A stretch of DNA of 33,292 nt from Halomonas campaniensis. GTDB lineage: Bacteria > Pseudomonadota > Gammaproteobacteria > Pseudomonadales > Halomonadaceae. The position numbers were made by a program, and so were the translations under genes. The notes beneath the pieces are model-generated. The model worked only from the letters and a program-made list of their open reading frames with translations, was not told the DNA's origin and did no database searches. Below, piece after piece: positions 1 through 9,187 of the stretch; positions within the stretch are counted from its first letter, which is position 1, and each line of letters begins with the position of its first letter. The DNA lies in assembly GCF_002211105.1 (NCBI RefSeq), contig NZ_JPUA01000011.1, positions 1 to 33,292 of the forward strand, read 5' to 3'.

Positions 1-66
1 CTCAGTTGGTAGAGCAAATGACTGTTAATCATTGGGTCGCAGGTTCGAGTCCTGCTCGAGGAGCCA
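1..66 (+). tRNA. tRNA-Asn (GTT), 5' end cut by the window edge
   Basis: The sequence begins inside the D arm (CTCAGTTGGTAGAG) and continues through an anticodon stem-loop with anticodon GTT, a T arm with GGTTCGAGTCC, and the acceptor strand ending in encoded CCA at 64-66. The first few acceptor-stem bases lie before the window. It decodes asparagine AAC and AAU codons. Confidence 0.93.
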
Positions 67-140
67 TTTAGCTTTCCGTACTACTCCTTTCCTTTTTTGT
101 TTCCCGTTGCTACCTATAGCGTCAGGGTGTTTTGTCGTCT

Positions 141-202
141 CTGTCTGTTGCGTAACAGTGGTGCTTACCGCTAGCGACGGTTGTGACGTAAACTACAGAC
201 AG
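141..202. promoter_or_regulatory. Inverted repeats ahead of arsR, possible operator
   Basis: CTGTCTGT at 141-148 is repeated inverted as ACAGACAG at 195-202, just before the arsR start. Within the left half, CTGTTGC/GTAACAG (145-158) is a near-perfect 14-bp dyad. ArsR-family proteins usually repress their own promoter through such dyads, so an autoregulatory site is plausible. No promoter hexamers were assigned. Confidence 0.3.
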
Positions 203-209
203 TGCATAG

Positions 210-599
210 ATGGTTAATCAGTCTGGGGCCTTTATGGTGGGTAAAGTAAATACACCGCAAGCCTTGCAGGTGTTTAAATGTTTAAGCGATGAAACGCGCT
301 TGATGTTGGTGCTTCTGGTGTCTCAAGAGCAAGAGCTGTGCGTATGTGAAATGACCCATGCGCTGCAGGAGTCGCAACCTAAAGTGTCGCGCCACTTGGC
401 GCAGCTGCGTCAGTGCGGGCTACTGAGTGACCAGCGCGAAGGCCAGTGGGTCTATTATCGGCTTGCACCAAAGCTACCTGCATGGGCGCTTGAGATTATT
501 CGCGCGGGAAGTCAGGGCAGTGCCGTTCAGTTAGCGGCGCTCACTAGGCGTTTAACTAAAATGGGTGATCGGCCGACGCGTCTTGCCGCGTTGTGTTGA
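210..599 (+). CDS. ArsR/SmtB-family metalloregulator (orphan)
   Basis: This is a 129-residue winged-helix repressor of the ArsR/SmtB family. The segment LSDETRLMLVLLVSQEQELCVCEM carries the ELCVCxL-type Cys-x-Cys used by classical ArsR to bind As(III)/Sb(III), followed by the recognition helix (QPKVSRHLAQLRQCGLL) and the wing (REGQWVYYRL). Metalloid binding should release it from DNA. No arsenate reductase, ArsB/Acr3 pump or other ars gene is nearby: tRNA-Asn precedes it and prc converges on it. It may therefore act in trans or be a relic. An internal ATG at 234 would give a protein 8 residues shorter; neither start has a strong ribosome-binding site. The family call is firm, the inducer is inferred from the cysteines. 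Confidence 0.88.
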   Translation: MVNQSGAFMVGKVNTPQALQVFKCLSDETRLMLVLLVSQEQELCVCEMTHALQESQPKVSRHLAQLRQCGLLSDQREGQWVYYRLAPKLPAWALEIIRAGSQGSAVQLAALTRRLTKMGDRPTRLAALC

Positions 600-636
600 A
601 GGCCTCAGGTTGAAGCCCTCAGGTTTAAAACGTGCA

Positions 637-679
637 GGTAAAAATAAAAACGCAGCCCCTTTGATGAAGGGGCTGCGTT
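637..679 (-). terminator. Rho-independent terminator of prc
   Basis: A perfect 13-bp stem (AACGCAGCCCCTT at 649-661 with its complement at 667-679) closes a 5-nt loop. On the minus strand it is followed by a U-rich tract (complement of 637-648), so it should end prc transcription. The plus-strand side has only ATTT, so it is weaker for arsR. Confidence 0.85.
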
Positions 680-698
680 ATTTGGAGTTAAGCGTTGG

Positions 699-2816
699 TT
701 AGCGCTTTGCGGCTAGCCGCTGAGCGTTCTGAAGGTGGGCATAGTCGAGCAGGATCTCGGCTGATTCGAGTACGTACGCACGATCTACAGCCAGCGCCTC
801 ATCCTCATCGCTTTCGGTGTTTTGCGAGATTTCGGTATCACCGGTCTCTTCCGGTGCTCCCTCGGTGACATCTGTCCGGGCGTCCATCCACTCATCCAGT
901 TCCTCAAGGCCCAGTGCGCGGCGGCGTTGGTTTTCCAGGGAGAGCTGCTCGGCTTCCTGGGCTTCCATTTCGCGCTTACGCTGCTCGCGGTTTAAGCTCA
1001 CGCTGGTGTGCTGCTCGCGTAGCTGGCGGGCCAGCGTGGACTGACGCTCTAAATAGCGGAAGTTAGCGTTGTCCTGAGCGCGTGTATCGTGCTGGGCAAT
1101 CAGCTTGTCCAACACCGTTTCGGGTTCGCCATAGCGGCGGTATTGAACGTTCTGAACAGTGTCCCAGGCCAGGGCGTTGTCCAGGCTGCTTTCACCGATA
1201 CGCTCGGGGTCAATCAGGCTGGGGAAGTCGATATCCGGCTCAACGCCACGGTTCTGGGTGCTGTCGCCGGAAATACGATAGAACTTGGCGCGGGTTAGCT
1301 TGATTTGTCCATGGCTCAGGTCGTTAAGCGTCTGCACCGTGCCTTTGCCAAAGGTGGGTGTGCCCAGTACCAGGCCGCGACCATAGTCTTGAATGGCACC
1401 GGCAAAGATCTCTGAAGCGGAGGCAGAGAGGCGATTCACCAGCACCCCTAGTGGGCCGTCATAGAGCGTACCGGCTTCGCTGTCACCATACAGCTGAATA
1501 CGGCCCTGGGCATCACGCACTTGTACGGTGGGGCCGCGATCAATAAACAGGCCAATAAGTGAGTTGGCTTCCTGCAGTGCGCCGCCGCCGTTGTTGCGCA
1601 GGTCAAGTACGATACCTTCCACACCCTCTTCTTTAAGCCGTTCGACTTCCTTGGCAACATCACGAGTAGTGCTGCGATACTCTTCTTCGCCCGCTTGCCA
1701 AGCGTCAAAATCAACGTAGAAAGTAGGGATATTAATCACCCCAAGGCGGTGAGGTTCGCCGTCGCGCTCGACTTCAATCACTTCACCGTGAGCGGCTTGA
1801 TCTTCAAGGCTGACGGTGTCGCGGGTAATCTCAACGGTCTGGGAGCGCGTCATATCCACCGCTTGGGCGGGCACCACGTCCAAACGAACCACGGAGCCTT
1901 TGGGGCCACGGATCAGATCCACCACGTTGTCCAGGCGCATGCCGACCACATTGACCATCTCGCCCTCTTCCTGGCCTACAGCGATGATGCGATCCGCTGG
2001 CTCAAGCACGCCTGCGCGCTCTGCAGGGCCGCCAGGCACAAGGCTGGAGACTTTGACATATTCACCGTCCGACTGAAGTAGGGCGCCAATACCTTCAAGG
2101 GAGAGGCTCATCTGAATATCGAAAGATTCGCCCTGGCGGGGGGAGAGGTAGCCAGTATGTGGGTCGATACTGCTAGTAACGGCTGCCATCAGTACGCCAA
2201 ATACATCCTCAGACTCGGTTTGCTCCAGCCGTGTTAGTTGGCCTTCATAGCGTTGGCGCAGGTTGTCTTCAATCTGTTCGCTATCCTGGTCGGTCAGGGC
2301 AAGCGTTAAAGCGTCGTTTTTAAGCCGCTTGCGCCATAACTCGTCAAGCTCGCTTTGCCGGGATGCCCAGGGGGACTCTTCACGATCAATTTCTAAACGC
2401 TCATTGCTTTCGAAATCGAAATCAAGGCCTTCGTCCAACTGCGCAAGCAGCGACTCAAGGCGCGCCCGCTGGCGCTCACTGAAAGCGTTATAGAGGTTAA
2501 ACGCATCATCCAGCTCGCCATTGAAAAGGGCGTCTGCCATGCCCGTCTCTAAGTGACGATAGGGCTCGATGTCGCTGCGTAGTAGGTAGGCGCGCTGGCC
2601 ATCCAGAATGTCCAGATAGCGTTGGAAAGCGTCCTGCGACCACGCTTCGTCAAAAGTAATATCAGCATAGTGGCCGTAGCGGAGCGAGTCCGCAATTTCC
2701 ACTGCCGCCTGGCGTTGTTCATCGGTCGGTTCAAGTTGCGCGAAGGCGGCTGGGCTGGTAACAACCAGCATGACAGCCAGGGCGACCGAACGCGAAAGCG
2801 TTGCAAACAAGCTCAT
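699..2816 (-). CDS. prc: Carboxy-terminal processing protease Prc/Tsp (S41A)
   Basis: This is a 705-residue periplasmic tail-specific protease that degrades proteins with apolar C termini and trims envelope and cell-wall enzymes. A Sec signal peptide ends near AFA at residue 26. An N-terminal helical region follows, then a PDZ domain around residues 230-320 (SLEGIGALLQ, GGPAERAGVL) and the S41 core. The catalytic Ser-Lys dyad is S466 (LSASASEI) and K491 (TPTFGKGTVQ), with D477 between; the spacing equals that of E. coli Ser430/Asp441/Lys455. The C-terminal Prc-specific region contains a very acidic insert around residues 640-675. GGGAGAG sits 8 nt before the ATG. It is a single gene ending at a strong terminator, convergent with arsR. 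Confidence 0.96.
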   Translation of the reverse strand: MSLFATLSRSVALAVMLVVTSPAAFAQLEPTDEQRQAAVEIADSLRYGHYADITFDEAWSQDAFQRYLDILDGQRAYLLRSDIEPYRHLETGMADALFNGELDDAFNLYNAFSERQRARLESLLAQLDEGLDFDFESNERLEIDREESPWASRQSELDELWRKRLKNDALTLALTDQDSEQIEDNLRQRYEGQLTRLEQTESEDVFGVLMAAVTSSIDPHTGYLSPRQGESFDIQMSLSLEGIGALLQSDGEYVKVSSLVPGGPAERAGVLEPADRIIAVGQEEGEMVNVVGMRLDNVVDLIRGPKGSVVRLDVVPAQAVDMTRSQTVEITRDTVSLEDQAAHGEVIEVERDGEPHRLGVINIPTFYVDFDAWQAGEEEYRSTTRDVAKEVERLKEEGVEGIVLDLRNNGGGALQEANSLIGLFIDRGPTVQVRDAQGRIQLYGDSEAGTLYDGPLGVLVNRLSASASEIFAGAIQDYGRGLVLGTPTFGKGTVQTLNDLSHGQIKLTRAKFYRISGDSTQNRGVEPDIDFPSLIDPERIGESSLDNALAWDTVQNVQYRRYGEPETVLDKLIAQHDTRAQDNANFRYLERQSTLARQLREQHTSVSLNREQRKREMEAQEAEQLSLENQRRRALGLEELDEWMDARTDVTEGAPEETGDTEISQNTESDEDEALAVDRAYVLESAEILLDYAHLQNAQRLAAKR

Positions 2817-2954
2817 CAGTCAAGCTCTCCCGGATTTGTGTACACTCATTCTTCCCTAGACTCGCATATGACCCATGAGTTGCGTAGGTCGAGGGAGTAT
2901 TGTAGCAGGTCACCTGCGCTATGAGACTCAATCATTACTGTTATGAGGATTTCC

Positions 2955-4259
2955 ATGTCCGAGACTTTCAACGCTGATCGTTTAACGCGGTTATGCGATT
3001 TTCTGCGCCAGTCACCGACCCCTTGGCACGCTGCCAGTAATATGGCCGCGCGATTGGAGCAAGCCGGTTTTCAGCGGCTGGAAGAGAAGGCTAGTTGGCA
3101 GCTAACGCCAGGCAAGCGCTACTACGTCACCCGTAATGACTCCTCAATTATTGCATTTCAACTGCCTGAGTCTGAATTAACGGCGCTGCGGATGATGGGG
3201 GCTCACACCGATAGTCCGGGCCTGCACCTAAAGCCCAACGCTACTCAGTGTTCAGCTGGTTGGCTGCAGATGGGCGTGCAGGTATACGGCGGTGTTTTAT
3301 TGGCGCCGTGGTTTGATCGTGATCTTGGGTTGGCGGGGCGAGTGTATGTGCGCCATGCCGATGGCCGCTTGGAAAGTGTGTTGCTCAATATCGACAGGGC
3401 GATTGCCATGGTGCCAAGCCTGGCGATTCACCTGGATCGTGATGTCAATGCTGGCCGTCAGATTAATCCGCAGACGCAGATGGCGCCGGTGTTAATGCAG
3501 AGCGACTCTGCCACTTTGGAGCAGCTGTTGGCGCAGTGGGTGGAAGAGCAGCATGGGCTGCGTGCTGTGGAGATAGTTGATTTCGAATTAGCCTTTTACG
3601 ACGTTCAGCCACCCTCCTTGGTGGGCGTGAAGCAAGAGCTGGTAGCGAGTGCCCGACTGGATAACCTGCTCTCCTGCTTTATAGGTTTAGAAGCGCTGCT
3701 TGCTTGCGATGGCAGCCAGGGCGCTTTGTTGGTGGCTAACGATCACGAGGAGGTCGGCAGTGCCAGTGCCTGTGGTGCTCAAGGCCCATTCTTGGCGGAT
3801 GTGCTAAAGCGCATTAATGGCCAAGTGGGCAAGGGGGGCGACGAGTCGCTGATTCAACTGATTCAGTCGTCGCTGATGATCTCTTGCGATAACGCCCACG
3901 CGCTCCACCCTAACTTTCGCGACAAGCACGATGAGCGCCATGGCCCAGCGATTAACGGTGGCCCAGTGGTCAAAGTGAATGCGAGCCAGCGTTACGCTAC
4001 CAATAGTGTCACTGGCGCGCTGTTTCGCGATGTGTGTCGTGAGGCTGACGTACCCGTGCAGTCGTTTGTGACCCGGGCGGATATGGGCTGCGGAAGTACG
4101 ATTGGCCCGATTACCGCCACCGAGTTGGGTGTGCCCACTATTGATGTGGGAGTGCCTCAATGGGCGATGCATTCGATTCGGGAAACCGCGGGTACTAAAG
4201 ATGTTGAGTATCTCACCCGTGCTCTAACGCAATTTTTAAACCGCCCGACATTAAGCTAA
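2955..4259 (+). CDS. apeB: M18-family aminopeptidase
   Basis: This is a dinuclear-zinc aminopeptidase of the M18 (aspartyl aminopeptidase) family, normally a large cytosolic oligomer that removes N-terminal residues from peptides. Visible metal and catalytic motifs are GAHTDSPGL, ARLDNL, NDHEEVGSASA and TRADMGCGSTIGPI. The reading frame also has an ATG at 2943, but GAGG (2945-2948) lies 6 nt before the ATG at 2955, so I take 2955 as the start (434 residues, usual for apeB). It is divergent from prc across about 140 bp and is followed by a strong terminator, so it is probably monocistronic. Confidence 0.94.
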   Translation: MSETFNADRLTRLCDFLRQSPTPWHAASNMAARLEQAGFQRLEEKASWQLTPGKRYYVTRNDSSIIAFQLPESELTALRMMGAHTDSPGLHLKPNATQCSAGWLQMGVQVYGGVLLAPWFDRDLGLAGRVYVRHADGRLESVLLNIDRAIAMVPSLAIHLDRDVNAGRQINPQTQMAPVLMQSDSATLEQLLAQWVEEQHGLRAVEIVDFELAFYDVQPPSLVGVKQELVASARLDNLLSCFIGLEALLACDGSQGALLVANDHEEVGSASACGAQGPFLADVLKRINGQVGKGGDESLIQLIQSSLMISCDNAHALHPNFRDKHDERHGPAINGGPVVKVNASQRYATNSVTGALFRDVCREADVPVQSFVTRADMGCGSTIGPITATELGVPTIDVGVPQWAMHSIRETAGTKDVEYLTRALTQFLNRPTLS

Positions 4260-4306
4260 TCTAAGTAAATAGGTGAATTTTATTTAGTAGCAGAGTTTGG
4301 CAACAT

Positions 4307-4339
4307 AAAAAAGCCCGCTAATAAAATTAGCGGGCTTTT
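4307..4339. terminator. Bidirectional terminator between apeB and tRNA-Met
   Basis: AAAAGCCCGCTAAT (4309-4322) pairs perfectly with ATTAGCGGGCTTTT (4326-4339) around an AAA loop. T4 on the plus side and A6 on the minus side let it stop apeB transcription and also transcription reading through from tRNA-Met. Confidence 0.88.
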
Positions 4340-4347
4340 AATATGCT

Positions 4348-4424
4348 TGGTGGCTACGCCCTGATTTGAACAGGGGACCCCATCATTATGAGTGATGTGC
4401 TCTAACCAGCTGAGCTACGTAGCC
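4348..4424 (-). tRNA. tRNA-Met (CAT), elongator
   Basis: On the minus strand a 77-nt cloverleaf starts GGCTACG and ends CGTAGCC-A-CCA with encoded CCA. The anticodon loop CTCATAA sits in the CATCA/TGATG stem. The 5' G pairs with C in the acceptor stem, which marks an elongator rather than an initiator tRNA. It closely resembles E. coli metT. It lies between ychF and the shared terminator. Confidence 0.95.
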
Positions 4425-4500
4425 TTTCAACGGGGGCGAATGATACTGATAACCCCGTCTTTCGTCAATCTTTTATTGTCGTAAGTTTACTGGCTGCTGA

Positions 4501-5592
4501 TTACACATTAAAACGGAAGTGCACTACATCGCCATCTTTCACAATGTACTCTTTGCCTTCCAAGCGCCACTTACCGGCGTCTTTGGCTGCCTGTTCGCCG
4601 CCTAGCGATACGAAATCCTCGTAGGCCACCACTTCAGCGCGGATAAAGCCTTTTTGGAAGTCGGTGTGAATCACGCCTGCGGCTTCTGGGGCCGTGGCGC
4701 CCTCTTTGACTGTCCATGCGCGCACTTCTTTAACACCGGCCGTGAAGTAGGTTTGTAGGCCTAGCAGTGAGTAGCCCGCGCGAATCACGCGATCAAGACC
4801 TGGCTCATCCATGCCCATCTCGGTTAAGAACATTGAGCGCTCTTCGTCATCCAGCTCGGCGATTTCGGCTTCCAGCTGGTTGCATACGGGCACTACCAGT
4901 GCGCCTTCCTCAGCGGCGATTTCATTAACAATATCCAGGTAGGGATTGTTCTCAAAACCATCTTCATTGACGTTGGCGATATACATGGTCGGCTTCAGCG
5001 TCAAAAAACCGAAGCTTTTCACTTGGCGCTGCTCTTCTTCGCTTAAACCAAAGCTGCGTAGCGGCAAGCCTTCCGCAACGTGGGGCTGGATACGGTCAAG
5101 AATTGCCTTGGTGGCAATGGCATCTTTGTCGCCCCCCTTCACCGAGCGAACCAGGCGCTGGCTGGCTTTTTCGACGGTATCCAGGTCGGCCAGCGCCAAC
5201 TCTAAATTGATCGTTTCGATATCGGCGCGTGGGTCGACCTGATTGGCTACGTGGATGACGTTCTCGTTGTCGAAGCAGCGAACGACGTGGGCAATCGCTT
5301 GTGTTTCACGAATATTGGCCAGGAACTTGTTGCCTAAGCCTTCGCCTTTGGAGGCCCCAGCAACCAAGCCTGCAATGTCGACGAACTCCATAGTCGTCGG
5401 CAGTACTTTCTGCGGCTTGACGATCTCTGCGAGCTTATCAAGGCGCGGATCCGGCATCGGTACGATACCCACGTTCGGCTCAATGGTGCAGAAGGGAAAA
5501 TTTTCTGCATCGATGCCTGACTTGGTCAGCGCATTGAAGAGTGTGGATTTGCCGACGTTAGGCAGGCCGACGATGCCGCAATTGAAACCCAT
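4501..5592 (-). CDS. ychF: Redox-regulated ATPase YchF (Obg family)
   Basis: This is a 363-residue P-loop protein of the Obg/HflX group that binds the ribosome and represses oxidative-stress responses. The N terminus [20 protein letters not shown] is the Walker A motif, DIAGLV is G3, and the G4 position reads NVNE instead of NKxD. That change is the known reason YchF prefers ATP over GTP. The C-terminal TGS domain occupies roughly residues 280-363 and ends [13 protein letters not shown] lies 7 nt before the ATG. It follows pth by about 100 bp on the same strand, the usual pairing. Confidence 0.97.
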   Translation of the reverse strand: MGFNCGIVGLPNVGKSTLFNALTKSGIDAENFPFCTIEPNVGIVPMPDPRLDKLAEIVKPQKVLPTTMEFVDIAGLVAGASKGEGLGNKFLANIRETQAIAHVVRCFDNENVIHVANQVDPRADIETINLELALADLDTVEKASQRLVRSVKGGDKDAIATKAILDRIQPHVAEGLPLRSFGLSEEEQRQVKSFGFLTLKPTMYIANVNEDGFENNPYLDIVNEIAAEEGALVVPVCNQLEAEIAELDDEERSMFLTEMGMDEPGLDRVIRAGYSLLGLQTYFTAGVKEVRAWTVKEGATAPEAAGVIHTDFQKGFIRAEVVAYEDFVSLGGEQAAKDAGKWRLEGKEYIVKDGDVVHFRFNV

Positions 5593-5696
5593 AAAATGTT
5601 CCTGAGAATAAAGTGGTAGGGCGTAAAAGTAACCGCCATTCTACGAGATGCGCAGGCCGTCAGCTACCGGCGTGACTAGCCGGCTTTTGGCGACGT

Positions 5697-6284
5697 CTAT
5701 TCTGGCTTGAGGCTATGTAGCTGGTTCATGGCTTTGGCCCAGTCACCCGCGAGCGCTAGCGGTAGCGTGGCGATGCACTCATCCAGGGCGCGAACAATGG
5801 CTTCGTGTTCGGCCTTGCCGGGCCGTCCCAGCACATAATTTGTAACCTGACGCGCCTCGCCGGGGTGACCTATGCCAATCCGTGCCCGGTGAAACTGCTT
5901 CTGATCGCCTAATGCGCTGATAATATCGCGAAGGCCGTTGTGGCCGCCGTGACCACCGCCGGTTTTGTAACGTGCCTGGCCGGGGGGGAGGTCGAGTTCG
6001 TCGTGAGCAACCAGTAGGTTTTCAGGGGCGAGTTTGAAAAACTGGCACAAGGCTGCCACCGCAGCGCCACTACGATTCATAAAGGTGGCGGGGTTGAGTA
6101 GGTGCAGCTCATGGTCGCCTAGGCGTACCTTGGCGTAGTGGCCAAAAAATTTCTTTTCTGGGCGCAGCTCTGCATGGGCGCTCTGCGCAATCGCTTCTAC
6201 CAGCCAGAAACCGGCGTTATGGCGTGTGGCGGCATACTCTGCGCCGGGGTTACCTAATCCAATAATGGCTGTTACCTGGCTCAT
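5697..6284 (-). CDS. pth: Peptidyl-tRNA hydrolase
   Basis: This 195-residue enzyme cleaves the ester bond of peptidyl-tRNAs that drop off ribosomes and so recycles tRNA. The catalytic His lies in TRHNAGFWLVE near residue 22, substrate residues in NPATFMNRSG, and the catalytic Asp in AHDELDLPPG; KTGGGHGGHNGLRDI is the family signature. GAGGTG is placed 6 nt before the ATG. The rplY terminator separates it from rplY, so it probably has its own promoter or depends on read-through; ychF follows. Confidence 0.97.
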   Translation of the reverse strand: MSQVTAIIGLGNPGAEYAATRHNAGFWLVEAIAQSAHAELRPEKKFFGHYAKVRLGDHELHLLNPATFMNRSGAAVAALCQFFKLAPENLLVAHDELDLPPGQARYKTGGGHGGHNGLRDIISALGDQKQFHRARIGIGHPGEARQVTNYVLGRPGKAEHEAIVRALDECIATLPLALAGDWAKAMNQLHSLKPE

Positions 6285-6343
6285 CTTCCCACCTCATAAA
6301 AATATCCAGAAGACATGGTTGACGCCGTCCCAGCGATGGCCCC

Positions 6344-6373
6344 AAAAAAAATCAAGCGCCGGGGCGCTTGATT
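6344..6373 (-). terminator. Rho-independent terminator after rplY
   Basis: AATCAAGCGCC (6350-6360) pairs perfectly with GGCGCTTGATT (6363-6373). On the minus strand the hairpin runs into a U7 tract (complement of A7 at 6344-6350). It lies between the rplY stop and the pth start. Confidence 0.88.
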
Positions 6374-6439
6374 CTAACATCATGTCAGCACCACCAGGGC
6401 TAAGCAGGCATAGCCCCAGCAGAAGTGCTTGACGGAGGC

Positions 6440-7081
6440 TTACTCGGCGCTGGTGTCTTCTTCACCTTCGCTTTCACCGTCTTCATCTTCTTCAGCACGT
6501 ACTTTTACTTTAGTGATGCTGAGTACTGCATTGTCGTGCTCTTCACCGTGGGACAGGTCAACCGAAGTGACGCCGGCCGGCAGGGTAAGGTCAGACAGGT
6601 GCAGGGTAGTGCCCAGCTCAACGGCAGCGATGTCGACTTCGATGAAATCAGGCAGATCTTTCGGCAGACAGCTGATCGCCACTTCGTTGGCCAATACGTG
6701 CAGTTCGCCGCCTTGGTCTTTGATACCGACACACTTCTCTTCGCCCGTCACGTGCAGTGGCACGTTGATGGTGATTTCGTGAGTCGCATCAACGCGCAGG
6801 AAGTCGGCGTGAGTCAGCAACGGCTTGAAAGGGTGACGCTGCAGGTCACGAACAACGACTTGCTCTTCTTTGCCTTCGATCATCAGTTTGATGACGGAAG
6901 AGAAGAAAGACTCATCTTCAATCGCTTTGTAGAAAGCGGTTTTTTCAACAGCGATGGACTGCGCGCCTTTTTCGCCACCGTATACAACGGCCGGCACTTG
7001 CTGGTTCGCACGACGCAGGCGGCGGCTCGCACCTTTCCCCAGGTCGTTACGAACGCTGGCTTTCAGGATAAAATCAGACAT
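6440..7081 (-). CDS. rplY: 50S ribosomal protein L25 (long CTC/TL5 type)
   Basis: This ribosomal protein binds 5S rRNA. At 213 residues it is the long CTC form, with the L25 domain at about 1-95 ([25 protein letters not shown]) and a TL5-type beta domain at about 100-190. E. coli L25 keeps only the first part. The tail ([15 protein letters not shown]) is strongly acidic, as often in halophile-related proteins. GAGG is placed 8 nt before the ATG. prs lies about 95 bp upstream on the same strand. Confidence 0.96.
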   Translation of the reverse strand: MSDFILKASVRNDLGKGASRRLRRANQQVPAVVYGGEKGAQSIAVEKTAFYKAIEDESFFSSVIKLMIEGKEEQVVVRDLQRHPFKPLLTHADFLRVDATHEITINVPLHVTGEEKCVGIKDQGGELHVLANEVAISCLPKDLPDFIEVDIAAVELGTTLHLSDLTLPAGVTSVDLSHGEEHDNAVLSITKVKVRAEEDEDGESEGEEDTSAE

Positions 7082-7177
7082 GGAATTGCCTCTTAGTTAA
7101 AGTAAGGAATACGCTGCCGACCGCGACCAGACGACAGCGCTTCCGTGGCCCCAAAAGGGGGCTTTATCGTCAGCGAA

Positions 7178-8119
7178 TTAGTGGAACATCGCGCTGACAG
7201 ATTCTTCATTGCTGACCCGGCGAATCGCTTCCGCTATCAGGCCTGCAACGCTCAACTGGCGAATTTTTCCGCTCCGACGAGCGACGTCAGAGAGCGGGAT
7301 GGTGTCGGTCACCACCACTTCATCCAGTACGGAGTTGGTAATATTGTCGACCGCTGGGCCGGACAAAATCGGGTGTGTCGCATAGGCCACTACGCGCTTG
7401 GCGCCGTGGTCTTTAAGCGCTTCACCGGCTTTGCATAGCGTGCCTGCGGTATCGATCATGTCGTCAACCACGACACAGGTGCGGCCTTCAATCTCACCGA
7501 TAATGTGCATCACCTGGGCTTGGTTAGCCTGGGGGCGACGCTTATCGATAATAGCGAGATCGGCATTCAGCTGTTTGGCGATGGCTCGAGCGCGAACCAC
7601 GCCGCCTACATCAGGAGAAACGACCACAAGGTCGCTGTAATTCTGACGTTCAATGTCATCCAGCAGAATGGGGGAGCCGTAGACGTTGTCGACCGGGACA
7701 TCAAAGAAGCCTTGGATCTGATCAGCGTGTAGATCCATGGTCATCACGCGGTCAACGCCCGCTTTAACCATCATGTCCGCCACTACTTTAGCGGAAATCG
7801 GCACTCGTGCGGAGCGCACGCGGCGATCCTGGCGAGCATAGCCAAAGTAAGGCAGTACCGCAGTGATGCGAGTTGCCGAGGCGCGACGCAGGGCGTCGAC
7901 CATCAGAATCAACTCCATCAGATTGTCATTTGTCGGTGCACAGGTGGATTGCAGGATGAAAACATCCTTACCGCGCACGTTCTCATTGATCTCGACTGCG
8001 ATTTCGCCGTCGCTGAATTGACCCACCGTAGCATTACCCATACGGCTGTCTAAGCTCTCGGCAATTTTTTGAGCGAGTGCGGGATTGGCATTCCCGGCGA
8101 AAACCATCAATTTTGACAC
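7178..8119 (-). CDS. prs: Ribose-phosphate pyrophosphokinase (PRPP synthase)
   Basis: This 313-residue enzyme makes PRPP from ribose 5-phosphate and ATP for purine, pyrimidine, NAD, histidine and tryptophan synthesis. The flexible-loop and ATP motifs ([10 protein letters not shown]) and the PRPP loop [12 protein letters not shown] are intact, as is [19 protein letters not shown]. The start is GTG (8119-8117), supported by AAGGTGG about 6 nt upstream; an ATG four codons further in lacks such a site. tRNA-Gln lies directly upstream, so prs may be co-transcribed with ispE and the tRNA. Confidence 0.97.
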   Translation of the reverse strand: MSKLMVFAGNANPALAQKIAESLDSRMGNATVGQFSDGEIAVEINENVRGKDVFILQSTCAPTNDNLMELILMVDALRRASATRITAVLPYFGYARQDRRVRSARVPISAKVVADMMVKAGVDRVMTMDLHADQIQGFFDVPVDNVYGSPILLDDIERQNYSDLVVVSPDVGGVVRARAIAKQLNADLAIIDKRRPQANQAQVMHIIGEIEGRTCVVVDDMIDTAGTLCKAGEALKDHGAKRVVAYATHPILSGPAVDNITNSVLDEVVVTDTIPLSDVARRSGKIRQLSVAGLIAEAIRRVSNEESVSAMFH

Positions 8120-8194
8120 GCGCAGCCACCTTTGCAGTGTTGGGGATCAGGGGAGAAAACGCAGATCATACTTAGGCCATATATAAAATGAAAT

Positions 8195-8269
8195 TGGCTG
8201 GGGTACCAGGATTCGAACCTGGGAATGCCGATACCAAAAACCGGTGCCTTACCACTTGGCGATACCCCA
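8195..8269 (-). tRNA. tRNA-Gln (TTG)
   Basis: On the minus strand a 75-nt cloverleaf starts TGGGGTATCGCC and ends GGTACCCCAGCCA with encoded CCA. The anticodon loop reads TTTTGGT, giving TTG. The first U-A pair and overall sequence resemble E. coli glnU-type tRNA. It lies in the ispE-prs gap, where many gammaproteobacteria also carry tRNA-Gln. Confidence 0.95.
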
Positions 8270-8321
8270 ACAATGGCCCTTCGTTAGCCGGGCGCTTTCA
8301 ACTGCCCAGAGCGGGCTCTTA

Positions 8322-9173
8322 CTAAAAGCCCAGTGCAGCATGTAGAGGAGAGGTGTTGAGTCCGCGTGCAACCCATGTCGGCCAGTATTGTTCCGCTAAT
8401 TGCGCGGTTGCCTGTGCTGTTTGCTGTGTTTCAAAAGTAGCAAACAAACAAGCGCCCGTGCCGGTCAACCGGCTGGGTGCGTGCTGTGCTAGCCAGTGAA
8501 AGGCTTCCGCAATTGGCGGATAGCGTTCCTTTACCACGGCTTCACAGTCGTTGCGCCACTCCGGCGCTCCCCCCTTCAGTGCGCGCGCCATAGTAATGGG
8601 GCGGCTGTCACGTGTCAATTGCGGGTCTTGGAAGACGCTGGGGGTGGAGACACTTATCCCAGGATGAATCACCACAAACCAGGGAGTATCAAGCATGACC
8701 TTAGTGAGTTGTTCGCCGACCCCTTCGGCCCAGGCGCTATGGCCGTGGACAAAGACCGGCACGTCAGCCCCAAGACGAAGCCCCAGTCGGGCTAATTCTA
8801 CAAGCGGTAGGTTGAGCTGCCAAAGGTGGTTAAGCCCCACTAATGCGGTGGCTGCGTTGGAGCTGCCGCCCCCGAGACCGCCGCCCATGGGCAGTTGCTT
8901 TTCAATCTTAAGCGTAGCCCCTAATGGTGTGCCGCTATGGGTTTGCAATAACCGTGCTGCGCGCACGACCAAATTGTCATCGTGGCTAACGCCGCTTACC
9001 TCACTGATCAAGTGGATCTCCCCGTCACTGCGGGGAGTTAGCGTAAGCTGATCGCATAGATCGATAAACTGAAAAAGCGTTTGCAGTAAGTGGTAACCGT
9101 CATCACGACGGCCCACGATATGCAGCATGCGGTTCAGCTTGGCCGGAGCCGGGAGCGTTAACGGCGCGTTCAT
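8322..9173 (-). CDS. ispE: 4-diphosphocytidyl-2-C-methyl-D-erythritol kinase
   Basis: This GHMP kinase phosphorylates CDP-ME in the MEP pathway to isopentenyl diphosphate. Motifs are APAKLNRMLHIVGRRDDGYH at the N terminus, the glycine-rich ATP loop PMGGGLGGGSSNAATAL, LGADVPVF with the catalytic Asp, and TGTGACLFATF near the C terminus. The frame is open to an ATG at 9206, but that would add 11 atypical residues and overlap lolB. The ATG at 9173 gives the usual MNAPLTLPAPAKLN start and 283 residues. It follows lolB directly. Confidence 0.95.
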   Translation of the reverse strand: MNAPLTLPAPAKLNRMLHIVGRRDDGYHLLQTLFQFIDLCDQLTLTPRSDGEIHLISEVSGVSHDDNLVVRAARLLQTHSGTPLGATLKIEKQLPMGGGLGGGSSNAATALVGLNHLWQLNLPLVELARLGLRLGADVPVFVHGHSAWAEGVGEQLTKVMLDTPWFVVIHPGISVSTPSVFQDPQLTRDSRPITMARALKGGAPEWRNDCEAVVKERYPPIAEAFHWLAQHAPSRLTGTGACLFATFETQQTAQATAQLAEQYWPTWVARGLNTSPLHAALGF

Positions 9174-9187
9174 GTAAAAGGCTACCT

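Noticed and set aside
32..217. Small frame starting inside tRNA-Asn
   Set aside because: Begins within the tRNA, has no ribosome-binding site and no recognisable sequence.
1695..2081. A 128-codon plus-strand frame inside prc
   Set aside because: Antisense to the PDZ region of a clearly functional protease gene; His-rich low-similarity product.
6425..7096. A 223-codon open frame on the plus strand
   Set aside because: It is fully antisense to rplY, shows no domain-like sequence, and only reflects rplY codon bias.
7150..7166. GGCCCC-AAAA-GGGGGC hairpin between prs and rplY as a terminator
   Set aside because: Short stem with only TTTA after it on the plus strand and no U tract on the minus strand, where the genes lie.
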